A stretch of DNA of 64,000 nucleotides. Origin: Cordilura impudica (Eukaryota; Arthropoda; Insecta; Diptera; Scathophagidae). Below, one piece after another: positions 1 through 9,879 of the stretch. The notes under the pieces were generated by a model. That model was not told the DNA's origin and did no database searches. It saw nothing but the letters and a program-made list of their open reading frames with translations. The translations under genes and the position numbers were made by a program. The stretch covers positions 147,168,312 to 147,232,311 of the forward strand of contig OY821519.1 of NCBI GenBank assembly GCA_963682025.1, in the 5' to 3' direction. How positions within the stretch are numbered: position 1 is the first letter of the stretch; the number at the start of each line of letters is the position of its first letter.

Positions 1-861
1 CATCCTGTCAAACCCGAAGTAATTTGTTTTTTCTATTCTTTGTGTTTTTCGCTTATTTTGACAGAGATGCCACTCCTTTACAATTTAAATAAATAGAAAA
101 ACAGATTTGTCGATATTAATTTAAATTCAATGAATTTAAGAAAACCTCAAATGATATTTAAGAATTGCTAACATAAAAATTGTTACATAAGTAAACGTAA
201 TTTTATGAGAATGTTATTTTTTATATATAAATTTTCACAATTTTTTTTGGATGAAAATTTGAAGTTTTTCAGAAAATAAAGATAACATTAAATTATTTTA
301 TTTAAAATGCTTGGGACTTTTCGTTTTTTGCGTTTTTCATCCCTAATTTGATTATTATTATAAATTTATTCTCTATGTTTTCAAAATATGGCAATATTTA
401 AAAAAAAAGTTGAGAGAGCTTTTTTTTTGGTTATTATTTTGTTACTTCATCCGACCTATATGGCCACAATGAAGAAATATTTGGCCAGTTAAAAGAAACT
501 ATACAGCCATCTCCAATTAGCACGATTTAATGCATACCTTTGCAATGGAGGTTAGGGCGAGCTATTTAATTAGCAAAAACTAAATTAAACGAGAAGTTAT
601 GTCATATAACCGGAAACGCATGCATATAGGTATATAACCAAAATGCATGCCGATCAGCATCCACGATGACCAAAAAGCAAACACCGAAATAAATCCGAAA
701 TAATAGAAAAGAAGAAAACCAACCCAAAGAATTTGCTGAAATAATTTGGTATTAAGTTTAACAAATTGTTTACTTTTTCATTTACATTTATTATCAAGAC
801 TCAAACCGAGGTGGAGGGTATCAAAGATTCGGCACAGCCGAATTTAACACTCTTACTTGTT
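1..861 (-). repeat. hairpin-ended interspersed repeat (family R2), copy 1
   Basis: The stretch around 170-290 resembles 59195-59400, and both stretches are followed downstream by the same terminus, here at 811-861: a GTGGAGGGTATCAAAGATT segment, a short hairpin (ATTCGGC-ACA-GCCGAAT) and CTCTTACTTGTT. Between the two parts the sequence is AT-rich and I see no gene. The class is unknown; a non-autonomous transposon is my inference from the shared boundary. The left edge may lie outside the window. Confidence 0.45.
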
Positions 862-1025
862 TCTTTTTCCATTTTCCGTTTTTCATTTTTCATTTTCTAT
901 TTTCAATTTTCCGTTTTCCATTTTTCATTTTTATTTTTCATTCTCCATTTTCTATTTTCATTTTCCATTGGAAAATTTCCATTTTTCGTTTTAATTTTTT
1001 CTTCATATTGGCGATTTTTTTTATT
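862..1025. repeat. T-rich minisatellite
   Basis: Irregular tandem repeats of a 6-8 base unit of the type TTTTCATTTTCCAT run for about 160 bases. Open frames across it are compositional artefacts rich in Phe and Ser. A similar tract lies at 8135-8370. Confidence 0.7.
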
Positions 1026-1334
1026 ATAACGTGATAACGATAAAAAAAAAAGTGGCAATACTACTAACATGAGCTATGTTATTGTGTTCTCGGTATGTTA
1101 ATATACATATGTATATGCATAATTTTTTTGTGGCATTTTTTTATGTTGTACAATTATTATGTTCAACCACTAAACTGTTACAAAAAACACACTGGGTTTT
1201 ATGTTTTTTTAGAGATATCTACATATTTTTGTTCGTATCTAATCACAATGATGCCCGATGTAGCCCATTTTCAATACCAACCTGCTGGAAATTATGGCAA
1301 ATAATATTTTTGTAACCTTATCCTGTTAGATGGC
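1026..1334. other. AT-rich stretch, nothing recognised
   Basis: No conserved coding sequence or repeat boundary could be recognised. Short open frames here have no family features. Confidence 0.5.
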
Positions 1335-1525
1335 TTTTTTTTGTGAATGAGCGTGATTTCAACAGACAGACGGACAGACGGACATCGCTATATCGACTCG
1401 AGCTGTGATAAGGATCAAGAATATATATACTTTATGGGGTCGGATATTAGTTTTTCGATGCGTTACAAACGGAATGACAAACCTATATATAACCTCTGTC
1501 ACTGACGTGTGGAGGGTATAAAATG
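1335..1525. repeat. dipteran interspersed repeat fragment (family R3)
   Basis: Contains GACAGACGGACAGACGGACA, then an ACTTTATGGGGTCGGA segment and an ACAAACGGAATGACA segment, ending in GAGGGTATAAAA. The same segments occur in reverse order and orientation at 55065-55225 inside the myosin intron. Such sequence is widespread in fly genomes. No coding potential is seen. Confidence 0.55.
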
Positions 1526-2814
1526 GAGTTTTGTATGTTTGTACTTTTGTTTCTTTTTTATAGGAGACTACACCACTGGACCGATCGTCTTGAAATTTTT
1601 ACAGTAGATAACTCCATATCTGGAAAGAAAAATAGTCTATTTTTTTTAATTTTTCAATTGGGCGTGGCACCTCTCATATAAAGTGAATTTTTAACATCTA
1701 ATATCTGGAGTAGAACGGCGGCAAGTTCTGAAATTACATATGTACACTAGGGTGTCCGTTATTTCTTAAAGTGGAAATATTTATTGTCTTACCCCTCAAA
1801 AAGTTGAGGCTTGATGCAAAAATGACTCTCCAAAAATTTCACGCTCCTGGGACCACGCCTTCCCGTGCCGACTTGCGTTTGAAATTTTCAAGTGTGTTCA
1901 TATGTGAAAATATGACTTTTTTCAGATTTTACGAAAATTTCGTTCTACAGCTTAATTTTTTCGACAAGTTGTTATATGAATCGATATCAGTACTAAATTA
2001 TATCTTTAAAAAGATATATAACTGCAAAGATCGAATGAAAACGCGCCAAGAAATAGCAAATGCCCCAGACCACTTTTGTGCTAAAAAAACTAGGTCATGA
2101 AATCTGATGGCATTTTTTTAAAATTTAAGAAATTGATTAAAGCCATAATTTTTTTTGTCTCTATACTTATAAGTACTTAGATATGAAGTATTGTCTTATT
2201 AGCACGTTGTTAACCTATTGCGCATTGAGACCGAAAATGGGAAATTTTTTTGACAAAATTTTGAAAACTCCTTTTTCAAGTTTTAAAAAATTTTCTTAAA
2301 CAAAATTTAAAAAAATGGATCTGGCACATTAAGGTTTTCTTAAATACATGTTAGAGATTAACTGTGTAAATTTTTAGGTAAATCCCTAGACAGAATTTTT
2401 TTGACAAGGATTTTATTTTTGAGGATTTCGAGAAAAATGAGATTTTTGTGAAATGTTCAGTAAATGTACTCTATCTCAATACTTTGTAACAAAAATTAAT
2501 CAGTTCTCTACTTTTAAATGCTATATTTTATCTTAATAGCCTAGGATTTCGGGAAAAATTAATATTACACCATTAACCCTTTTGGACTTGGAGTAACATA
2601 TGACCCCAAACTAATAAAAGTGGAAGTATATTTTGTCTCACCCCTCAAAAAGTTGAGGCTTGGTGCAAAAATGATTCCCCGAAAATTTCACGCCCCTTGG
2701 ACCACGCCTTCCCGTGCCGACTTACGGTTGAAATTTTACTCAATTGCATCAATGACCCGCACAAGTCGAAAAATATGATAACATCATTAAAAATCATTCT
2801 TTGCAACCAAAAAC

Positions 2815-3437
2815 ATAGGTGCCTATTATGAGCAACTTTCGATTTTCGATTGTGGTCGAATGAACTGATCGAACGAATTTCCATTTGGTATTATGGTGCA
2901 CAGTGATAAAATAGCGCTATTGTGAATTTCACTCAATTGGATTATTCACAATAGTACATATGTATTTATCAGCTGCGACTATAAATAAACATTATTTACA
3001 AATTTATTAAAGAAAAAAATAATTATTTATTAACATGGAATTATGGTTCTATAATGGTCTAATGAAGATTGTATGCTTGTATGCATGAGAGATGCTTCCA
3101 ACATTTTGGAAATGGATTCCACTACGTAAGTATACGACGTTTTAACAAGGGTACCATTTGTTTACATATTTATAGCAAATTTTTGACTGCAAGGCATTTA
3201 TGGAATTGCTGTCTACTACAGATGAACTGCTGCGGCAATGCACACAATGCAGATCAATTTCATGAAATTAAAATAATTTACAACTTATATTTTTAATAAG
3301 TTTTACAAACTGCCATCCAGCATCGAAAGCAAAATTGTGTTCGATTGAAAATTCGTTGTACAACAAAATTTTCGACCGTGCTGCAGTCGATGTTCGATAG
3401 CCAGCGAAGATCGAATGCAACTCATAATAAGGGCCTA
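2815..3437. mobile_element. MITE nested in the foldback element
   Basis: Imperfect terminal inverted repeats: the left end reads ATAGGTGCCTATTATGAGCA and the right end, inverted, ATAGGCCCTTATTATGAGTT, both continuing with TTCGAT motifs. A related left half is at 5758-6010. No transposase is seen inside. The target duplication could not be fixed. Confidence 0.55.
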
Positions 3438-3477
3438 TAATTTTAAATGTGTTTACATGTCATAATTTTTATTTAAT

Positions 3478-3700
3478 GTAATTTTTGTACAATTAGGGTA
3501 AAGTTTACGATGCTCATGAACACATTGCATTACATATGCCATCTGACTTTCATCCTTTGTTATAAGGCCGTGATAGTCTTCCACTAACTTCACCGCTCTT
3601 TCCGCAGTATCATTAACTACCTTGAAATTTTTAAGTGAATTCTTTCCACTGATATACGGTTCCTCATTTTCCCATTTCTCAGGATCTTTTAAACAAGAGG
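3478..3700 (-). pseudogene. transposon-associated protein fragment, family not named
   Basis: Read on the minus strand, about 70 codons stay open and look like real protein: a segment with NDTAERAVKLVEDYHGLI followed by a Gln/His/Arg-rich helix and HRKLYPN. I have an impression of similar AER-x-VKL segments at the C-terminal ends of insect transposon-associated proteins of unassigned family, but I cannot name one. It sits in the core of the foldback element, so it may be the last trace of that element's own protein. No start codon or upstream exon could be traced. Confidence 0.4.
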
Positions 3701-4789
3701 AATCGATATTGAACCGAGAAAAAAATTCAAGCTTCCACTATAAAAAAAATCGATTGATTTTCCTGAAAACAAAAAAAAAAAAACATAATATATATATATT
3801 ATAATATTATAATAATTATATTATATTCGATCATCGGCTTTTTCTTCTCGATAATTTTTGACTCTCTTTTTAACGCCTTCACCATATTTGCTCCTTGGGA
3901 TGACGTGGTTCGGGGAATCATTTTTGCATCAAGTCTCAACTTTTTGAGGTGCGAGACAAAATATACTTCCACTTTTATTAGTTTGGGGTCATATGTGACC
4001 CCAAGTCCAAAAGGGTTAATTGGGTAATATTATTTTTTCCGAAGCCCTAGGCTATTAAGATAAAATATAGCATTTAAAAGTAGAGAACTGATTAATTTTT
4101 GTTACAAAGTATTGAGATAGAGTACATTTACTGAACATTTCACAAAAATCTAATTTTTCTCGAAATCCGAAAAAATAAAATCCTTGTCAAAAAATTCTGG
4201 CATAGGGATTTACCTAAAAATTCACACAGTTAATCTGCAACATATATTTAACAAAACCTTAAAGCGCCAGATCCATTTTTTTTAAATTTTGTTTAAGAAA
4301 ATTGTTTAAAACTTGAAAAAGGAGTTTTCAAAATTTTGTCAAAAAAATTTCCCATTTTCGGTCTCAATGCGTAATAGGTTAACAACGTGCTAATAAAACA
4401 ATACTTCATATCTGAGTACTTCTTATCTGAGTACTTGAGACCAAAACAAATTATGGCTTTAATCAACTTCTTAAATTTGAAAAAAATGCCATCAAATTTC
4501 ATGACCTAGTTTTTTTTGGCACAAAAGGGGTCTGGGGCATTTGCTATTTGTAGTTATATAGGTTTTTGAAAAGATAATTTAATACTGAAATCGATTCATA
4601 TAACAACGTGAAATTTTCGTAAAATCGGAAAAAGTCATATTTTCCCGGCACGGGAAGGCGTGGACCCAGGGGCGTTAAAATTTGGAGAGTCATTTTTGCA
4701 TCGAGCCTCAACTTTTTGAGGGGTAAGACTTGAATATTTTCATAAGAAAAAATTGCCCATACAAATAACGGACACCCTAATGTACACGT

Positions 4790-5110
4790 ACATATTAAAT
4801 TAATTTGAAGAGTAGGTAGAAAATGGGCGGGATCGGACCAGTGGGCGTTGCACCCACCATACAAAGTAAATATTTTATGTCATATATCTAGAGTACTGTA
4901 ATAGAGTACTGTGTGAGTTCATATGTGAGTTGTCGGACAAAATATGGGCGGCGATCAGATCAGTGGGCGTGGCAGCCCCCGTACAAAGTAAATATTCAAT
5001 ATCATATATGTGGAGTACTGTAATAGTGAAAGCCTTGGGACTTTGAGCTCATGAGATATTAATGTGAGTAGTTGCCCAGAAAATGGGCCAGCCACCATCT
5101 ATATAAAAAC
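4790..5110. repeat. degenerate repeated segments (family R4)
   Basis: The segments GGGCGT(T/G)GCA(C/G)CC, CATACAAAGTAAATAT and GAGTACTGTAATAG occur at least twice in tandem. A related copy flanks the foldback element on the other side (1655-1740) and another lies at 7690-7960, so the foldback element probably inserted into an R4 copy. Confidence 0.45.
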
Positions 5111-5167
5111 TATGAATTAATATGAAAATGACAGTCTTGAAATTTTGACAAGTACATTAATTACCAA

Positions 5168-5520
5168 CTAGCAGAGTCCAGCCCTCGAAATTCGAGTGCA
5201 AATTCTAGGACCCTAAAGGTATGCTAATCAATTATAGCCAAATCACAAATCAACACAAAAAACAAACTCATTTTTATTACAAACACATTAACAAATTTAA
5301 TAAAATAAAACATAGCATTGTATAATTTTTTTATGTATGTGTTAGTAGCAACTTTAAATGCAATTTACTGAAAATAAAGGAAAAATTTAAAAATCTGTAA
5401 ATCTGCAAAACGGCTTAAAATAAATACCTTTCAAATAATATACGTTTGGTCAAAATCGGGATAAAACGGTAGAACAAAACATCGGTCACAAGAAATCGCC
5501 TAGCCTATTAATATTATAGA
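5168..5520 (-). mobile_element. non-autonomous Helitron (family H1), copy 1
   Basis: On the minus strand it begins TCTATAATATTAATAGGCTA and ends CTAG after a 13-base palindrome (CTCGAATTTCGAG), with flanking A and T. These are the canonical Helitron ends: 5' TC, 3' CTRR with a hairpin about 10 bases upstream, and insertion between A and T. It is 353 bases long with no coding capacity. Four more copies are in the window (34197, 55548, 56434 and 58806). Confidence 0.85.
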
Positions 5521-5757
5521 TGTGAGTAATCGTGGGCGGAATCGCCAAAATCAAAAAGCGCCAAAATTTAAAATCGTAAAAATCAAAAATCACAAAAAAC
5601 AAAGTACAAACATTAGCTACGTTTCCATACTTGTGCACACTTTATACACGAATGTATAAGTATGACACGCATCCATACAAACTGTTGTCATTTAAGTACT
5701 TAATGTACTCTTACTCCTACATTTCCATACTTATGCATACTTCATCCTCGGAAGTAT
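5521..5757. repeat. MITE-like AT-rich segment
   Basis: Two related stretches, around 5615-5680 and 5715-5765, share TTTCCATACTT(G/A)TGCA(C/T)AC and a GAATGTATAAGTATG-like motif. It may be a small repeat; no ends could be fixed. Confidence 0.3.
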
Positions 5758-6010
5758 AAGGTGCCTATTATGATCAACGTTGATTTTCGATTGTGGTCGA
5801 ATTAACTGATCGAACGAATTTTCATTTGGTATTATGGCGTACATTCGATAAAATAGTACATATGTATTTATCAGCTGGCACTATAAATAAATATTGTTTG
5901 TTTACAAATTAATAAAAGAAAAAATTAATTATTTATTAACCTGGAATTATGGTTCTATGATTCGTCTGATGAAGATGAATGCTTCATCATGAGAGATGCT
6001 TCCAACATTA
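5758..6010 (+). mobile_element. partial copy of the 2815-3437 MITE family
   Basis: It begins AAGGTGCCTATTATGATCAA and follows the left half of the 2815 MITE, including GAACTGATCGAACGAATT-like sequence and the ATTATGGTTCTATGA stretch. The right end is missing or too diverged to see. Confidence 0.5.
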
Positions 6011-6539
6011 ATAAACGATGTAGTTCATGTTTTTAAAAACTAAGAGTGCTTGTTATATGCTGACGATTTTAAACTATTCCATAAAATGTTTTCATGAGCT
6101 GATTGCATAAACTTTCAGCGAGGTATTTCTTTTCTGATGAGTTGGTGGCAAAATAACCACCTTTTTCTAAATACATATATCTAAATGTAAAATTATTAGT
6201 TTTTCTCGTAAAAACTTTTCTATTTTGTATAATTAGTTGATATGCTGATGAAGAAGATTACAAAATAAACTTACCTGATAGCGTCTTTGAATTTTATCAA
6301 TTTTTGTCAATTCTTCAAAACTGGAGAAACCAATTGCTCAATACGCTGGCCGTTTAACAAATAAACTTTCTGAAGCTCACTATGCTGTAACAAATCAAGG
6401 CCTAAATAGTTGTGGGTCAACATTTTCGGGTGAAGTTGTACGACCTCTTTGGATTTATGAATGTAAAATTTACAAGATAAATTACCTACTAATCGCTATT
6501 TAATATAAGTATGTACTTTTTTATATTAATATATGCTTT
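6011..6539. other. AT-rich stretch, nothing recognised
   Basis: No conserved frame. It could include decayed upstream sequence of the non-LTR remnant that follows, but I cannot show this. Confidence 0.4.
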
Positions 6540-6940
6540 TTATGATTTATGAATAACCTATCATTTTCACGGCTTAATTTAATAAAGGATCTTGGTATTC
6601 TTTTTGATTCTGCATTGACTTTGAAACCTCATGTAGATTATATAATTTCGAAATCATTTCTCTATTTGACTTTTTAAAAAGAAATTGTAAGACTTTCAAT
6701 CATAAAACTCTTATTATTATTTATTATTCCTTAGTCATATCCCATCTGGAACGTCTGAGTGTTATTTGCTGTCCTTTTTATGACACAGATATTAAAAGAA
6801 TTGAAAAAAAACCAAAAGCGTTTGTCAAGATTTGCTCTCCGAAGGCAGATTTCTCTTGAAAATATACCCTCATACTTTGATCGATGTCATTTGATAGGCA
6901 TTCAAACGCTTATGCTCAGTAGGAAAATACAGAGCATTAC
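6540..6940 (+). pseudogene. non-LTR retrotransposon reverse transcriptase remnant
   Basis: In shifting frames the translation gives a run of the kind LGILFDSALTLKPHVDYI, then a leucine-rich segment, then QKRLSRFALRRQ and a segment ending SRK. This order is characteristic of the region after the YADD box in jockey/I-clade non-LTR polymerases (KDLGV-x-D...H, SYVRPILEY, QK-x-FLRFALR). At least two frameshifts or stops interrupt it and the catalytic part, endonuclease and 3' tail are absent. It is a dead fragment; the clade assignment is tentative. Confidence 0.6.
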
Positions 6941-7116
6941 CTGAATTAAAGTTATAATGGATTGCAAAATAGACTGCTCTCCTTTATTATATATTTTACC
7001 ATGTTTTACTTCATCGAGAGTATTAAGAGAATATCATTTATTTGAGCCGCCATGCTATTGAATATAATCTGTGATGGATACTGCCCGGTAGATGAAATAA
7101 ATGAAATGAAGAAAAA

Positions 7117-7658
7117 TGTAAATCTTGTAATCAAATTACAAGTCTCAAATATCCAAGTTTATTGATTTGTTTTGGGTGTTCAGACATTGTACCCATACAA
7201 ATGACGCCTATGAGAACGACTTAAATTTCCCTGAGATCCAAATTATTGTATAGATATCAGTCATATTTATTTTATGTGTGTTTATTATACCCGTTAATTA
7301 GTACTCCAAAAATAAATCCTGTGGGACGATTTTTAGTCATTGTCCACATATGAAACTGCTTCCGGATCTTGACTTAAATCTATCAAAAAACAATAATATT
7401 GCTTCAATTTTATTCAAATTTGTATATTTGTGTATGTTTTTGCAAAAAATAAAGGTCGCTACCCAGTATGGTTATGATCAGTCCCTTTCTCCATATAGAA
7501 ATAGATCCGATATGAACTTTTTTTCTGCAGGCAATAAATCCACTCAAATTTGGTTAATGCTTATTTAATATATCTAATTAGTTGGCCCAAATACCAATTC
7601 TTTAAACTCATGGTGTTGGTATCGGAGAGTCGGTCTAGGCCAACAATAGTTTTCTTGT
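7117..7658 (-). repeat. hairpin-ended interspersed repeat (family R1), partial
   Basis: Shares blocks with the full copy at 17018-17815: CTTGTAATCAAA, a TCTTGACTTAAATCTATCAA block, ATCCGATATGAACTTTTT and a terminal GAGAGTCGGTCTAGGCCAAC hairpin followed by TTTCTTG. The strand given takes the hairpin end as the start. Non-coding. Confidence 0.65.
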
Positions 7659-8134
7659 TTTTGTTCAAATTTTTCAAAATAACTTATTTTTGTTAGGTTC
7701 GGTTCCATCTCCATTTTCTTATTTTGGCCCCTATGTTATTAGAATAAATATAATCACATATCCGGAGTGCTACCATAGCTAGAATTTTGAAACATTTGTT
7801 GTTAGTTACAAATATGAGTAGTAGAGTCAAAATTGGGCAGGATCGGACCATTGGGTGCTGAAATTTGAAAATTACAAATGGTAAAGAATAAAACTGAAAG
7901 AAAAAAAAAATCATGTGAGTCCGATCACAGGGGAGATGTGTACACACCTACGCCCGTATTCATAATCAAATTCTAGCAGTTGGCTAACTTTTTTCATACG
8001 AAAATTTCAAAATTTGTATAAAAGATTTTTTATGGCACATTAAAATCAAACAGAAAGAGTCATCTATGTATCACTTATAGCAATCAACTGCAGGGGTTCT
8101 GCTAATATAAAAATATTTATTATTTCAACCGGTT
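7659..8134. repeat. R4-like remnant and unassigned sequence
   Basis: Around 7740-7860, ATATCCGGAGTGCTACCATA and GGGCAGGATCGGACCATTGG resemble the R4 segments near 4800-5000. The rest, to 8134, shows nothing recognisable. Confidence 0.35.
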
Positions 8135-8370
8135 AATTTTTAATTTTTCGTTTTTTATTTTTCGTTTTCCAATTTTGATTTTTCATTTTTTATTTTTTAA
8201 TTTTTATTTTTTTTTTTTTTTTTATTTTCCATTTTTCGTTTTTCAGTTTGCATTTTTTATTTTTAATTTTTCATTATTCATTTTTTATTTTTCAGTTTTC
8301 ATTTGCTGGTTTTAATTTTTAATTTTTTATTTTTAATTTTTCATTTTTATTTTTCATTTTCAAATAGGTT
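8135..8370. repeat. T-rich minisatellite
   Basis: About 235 bases of irregular tandem TTTTTAATTTTTCATTTTT-type units, the same kind as 862-1025. Confidence 0.7.
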
Positions 8371-9879
8371 ATTACATATCATAATTTTTTCACCAATACT
8401 ATCATAAGTCACACCAATTTTGTCTTACGTATCACATGTTACGCTGTTTTTGTGATTGTATTGTGAAATAGAAATTTTCCCCCCTGCGCGAATAGATGTT
8501 TTTTACACATCAAAATTTAAGAAAATTTTAAATTAAATTTATTAATGTAAATTTATAATTTATCTGCAGGCCATGTGTTACGAATGTCAAACCGAAAAAT
8601 TGTTTATGGGAATGGAATATTTAATACCCACGCAATCCACGAAATCCTTAAGCAAATAAAATAAATTTTGAATTATTTACTACCATAAAAAATTCAAAAC
8701 ATTAAAAAACATACCAAAGAATTTGGAGGACTTTAAAGAAATTAGTTTCGTTTAAAAGAAACTTAATTTTTATCTGTTCATTTGCACTAAAGAAAAAAAT
8801 AGCTTAACAAAATTAAAAATTATTACTGCGAAAAGTTTAAATTATTATTCTCATTCAAAAGATATGTTAGCTACATGAGTTTATAGACGGAAGGGACAAT
8901 TATTAAATTTTATTTATTGCAATAAACATTAAGGAATCGACTACGATATTGTAGCACCTTGTAAAATAATTGAATTGAAAGTAGCTCAAAGATAATCGGC
9001 CATGTTCTGAAGTTATAATATGACTGTATATCGATTTTTATCAAATAACTAAATGACATATACAATAAAAAAAATCTTATTGTGTTATCAATGCATTGAT
9101 TTGTTAACCTAATAAGTGGGCATTTTGAAAATAGTGTGACCCTAACAAACGGATGTGAAACAAGAACATGACCGAATTTCATAAAGTATCGTTTGTCGTA
9201 TGAGGATGTTCAGCCTGTGGTTTTATGCATGTTTAATTTTTTTTTTATATATTAATTTTGCTGAGAAAAACTGGTCATGTTTTCAATTAATAGTGAGGTT
9301 ATGTTGACAAGATAATGAATGTTATATCTTAGGATTAACTTTTTTGTCCCGTAAGTGTTCTTCTTTTGAAAGAGGAACATTTACGGAACACAATTTCAAG
9401 TTAATGATTGCCAACTACACATTGCTATTTATAAGACTGTTTTTTTTACCAATGAAGTACTAATTGGGAGATTTTTTTTTTTGTGTTTATATAATTTCAA
9501 GTTGTTAATATGCTAGAGAAGTTTGTTTATAAAACCACATGCTGTTCAAATGACGACGATAACTATGATTTTTACTATTGTCAAAAAGGTGCTACATTTT
9601 ATCGTATGGTATGGGTAAGAATGAATTAAAAGATAAATTAACGGTGTTTTTCTAGCGGTATTCATGATGCATTCGCCACATAAATGAAAATTAAATTAAG
9701 CTTTAATCATTTTTTTTTTTTTTTTGATAAGGAGGATGCTTTACATACGTGTCATATATAATTTTTTATTTGTACTGAAAGTAAACATCATGGATACCAC
9801 TATTGTAAAACATGAATTTGTATATATATAGAAATATGTGGGTGTATTTTTGAATTGAGAAATATTAATAATTTGTAGG
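8371..9879. other. mle: non-coding sequence upstream of the first visible mle exon
   Basis: AT-rich with no conserved frame. The last bases are a good 3' splice site (pyrimidine-poor but ending TTTGTAG at 9879), so this is best read as intron of mle. The exon or exons for the first dsRNA-binding domain are not found anywhere in 1-9879 on the plus strand. Confidence 0.55.

Larger units (their letters stand above)
1750..4777. mobile_element. 3-kb foldback transposon with 0.9-kb inverted arms
   Basis: The left arm (1750-2683) and right arm (3911-4777) are long inverted copies. Both ends read GGGTGTCCGTTATTT inward and are flanked by TA (1748-1749 and 4778-4779), a Tc1/mariner-type target duplication. 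Matching landmarks in both arms include the block at 1795-1870 (against 4650-4720), the block around 2460-2500, and the AACCCTTTTGGACTTGG segment at 2576. The centre (2684-3910) holds a nested MITE and a protein remnant. A decayed copy of one arm lies at 34075-34850. The arms differ by substitutions and small indels, so the element is not fresh. Strand is not meaningful for such a symmetrical element. Confidence 0.75.

Noticed and set aside
766..1029. Phe-rich 87-residue open frame
   Set aside because: Translation of a T-rich minisatellite and a repeat terminus.
9545..9620. Acidic stretch (DDDNYDF) upstream of the mle exon as a possible missing exon
   Set aside because: Similarity to the family's DDYKYTP segment is only a few residues and no proper splice sites flank it.
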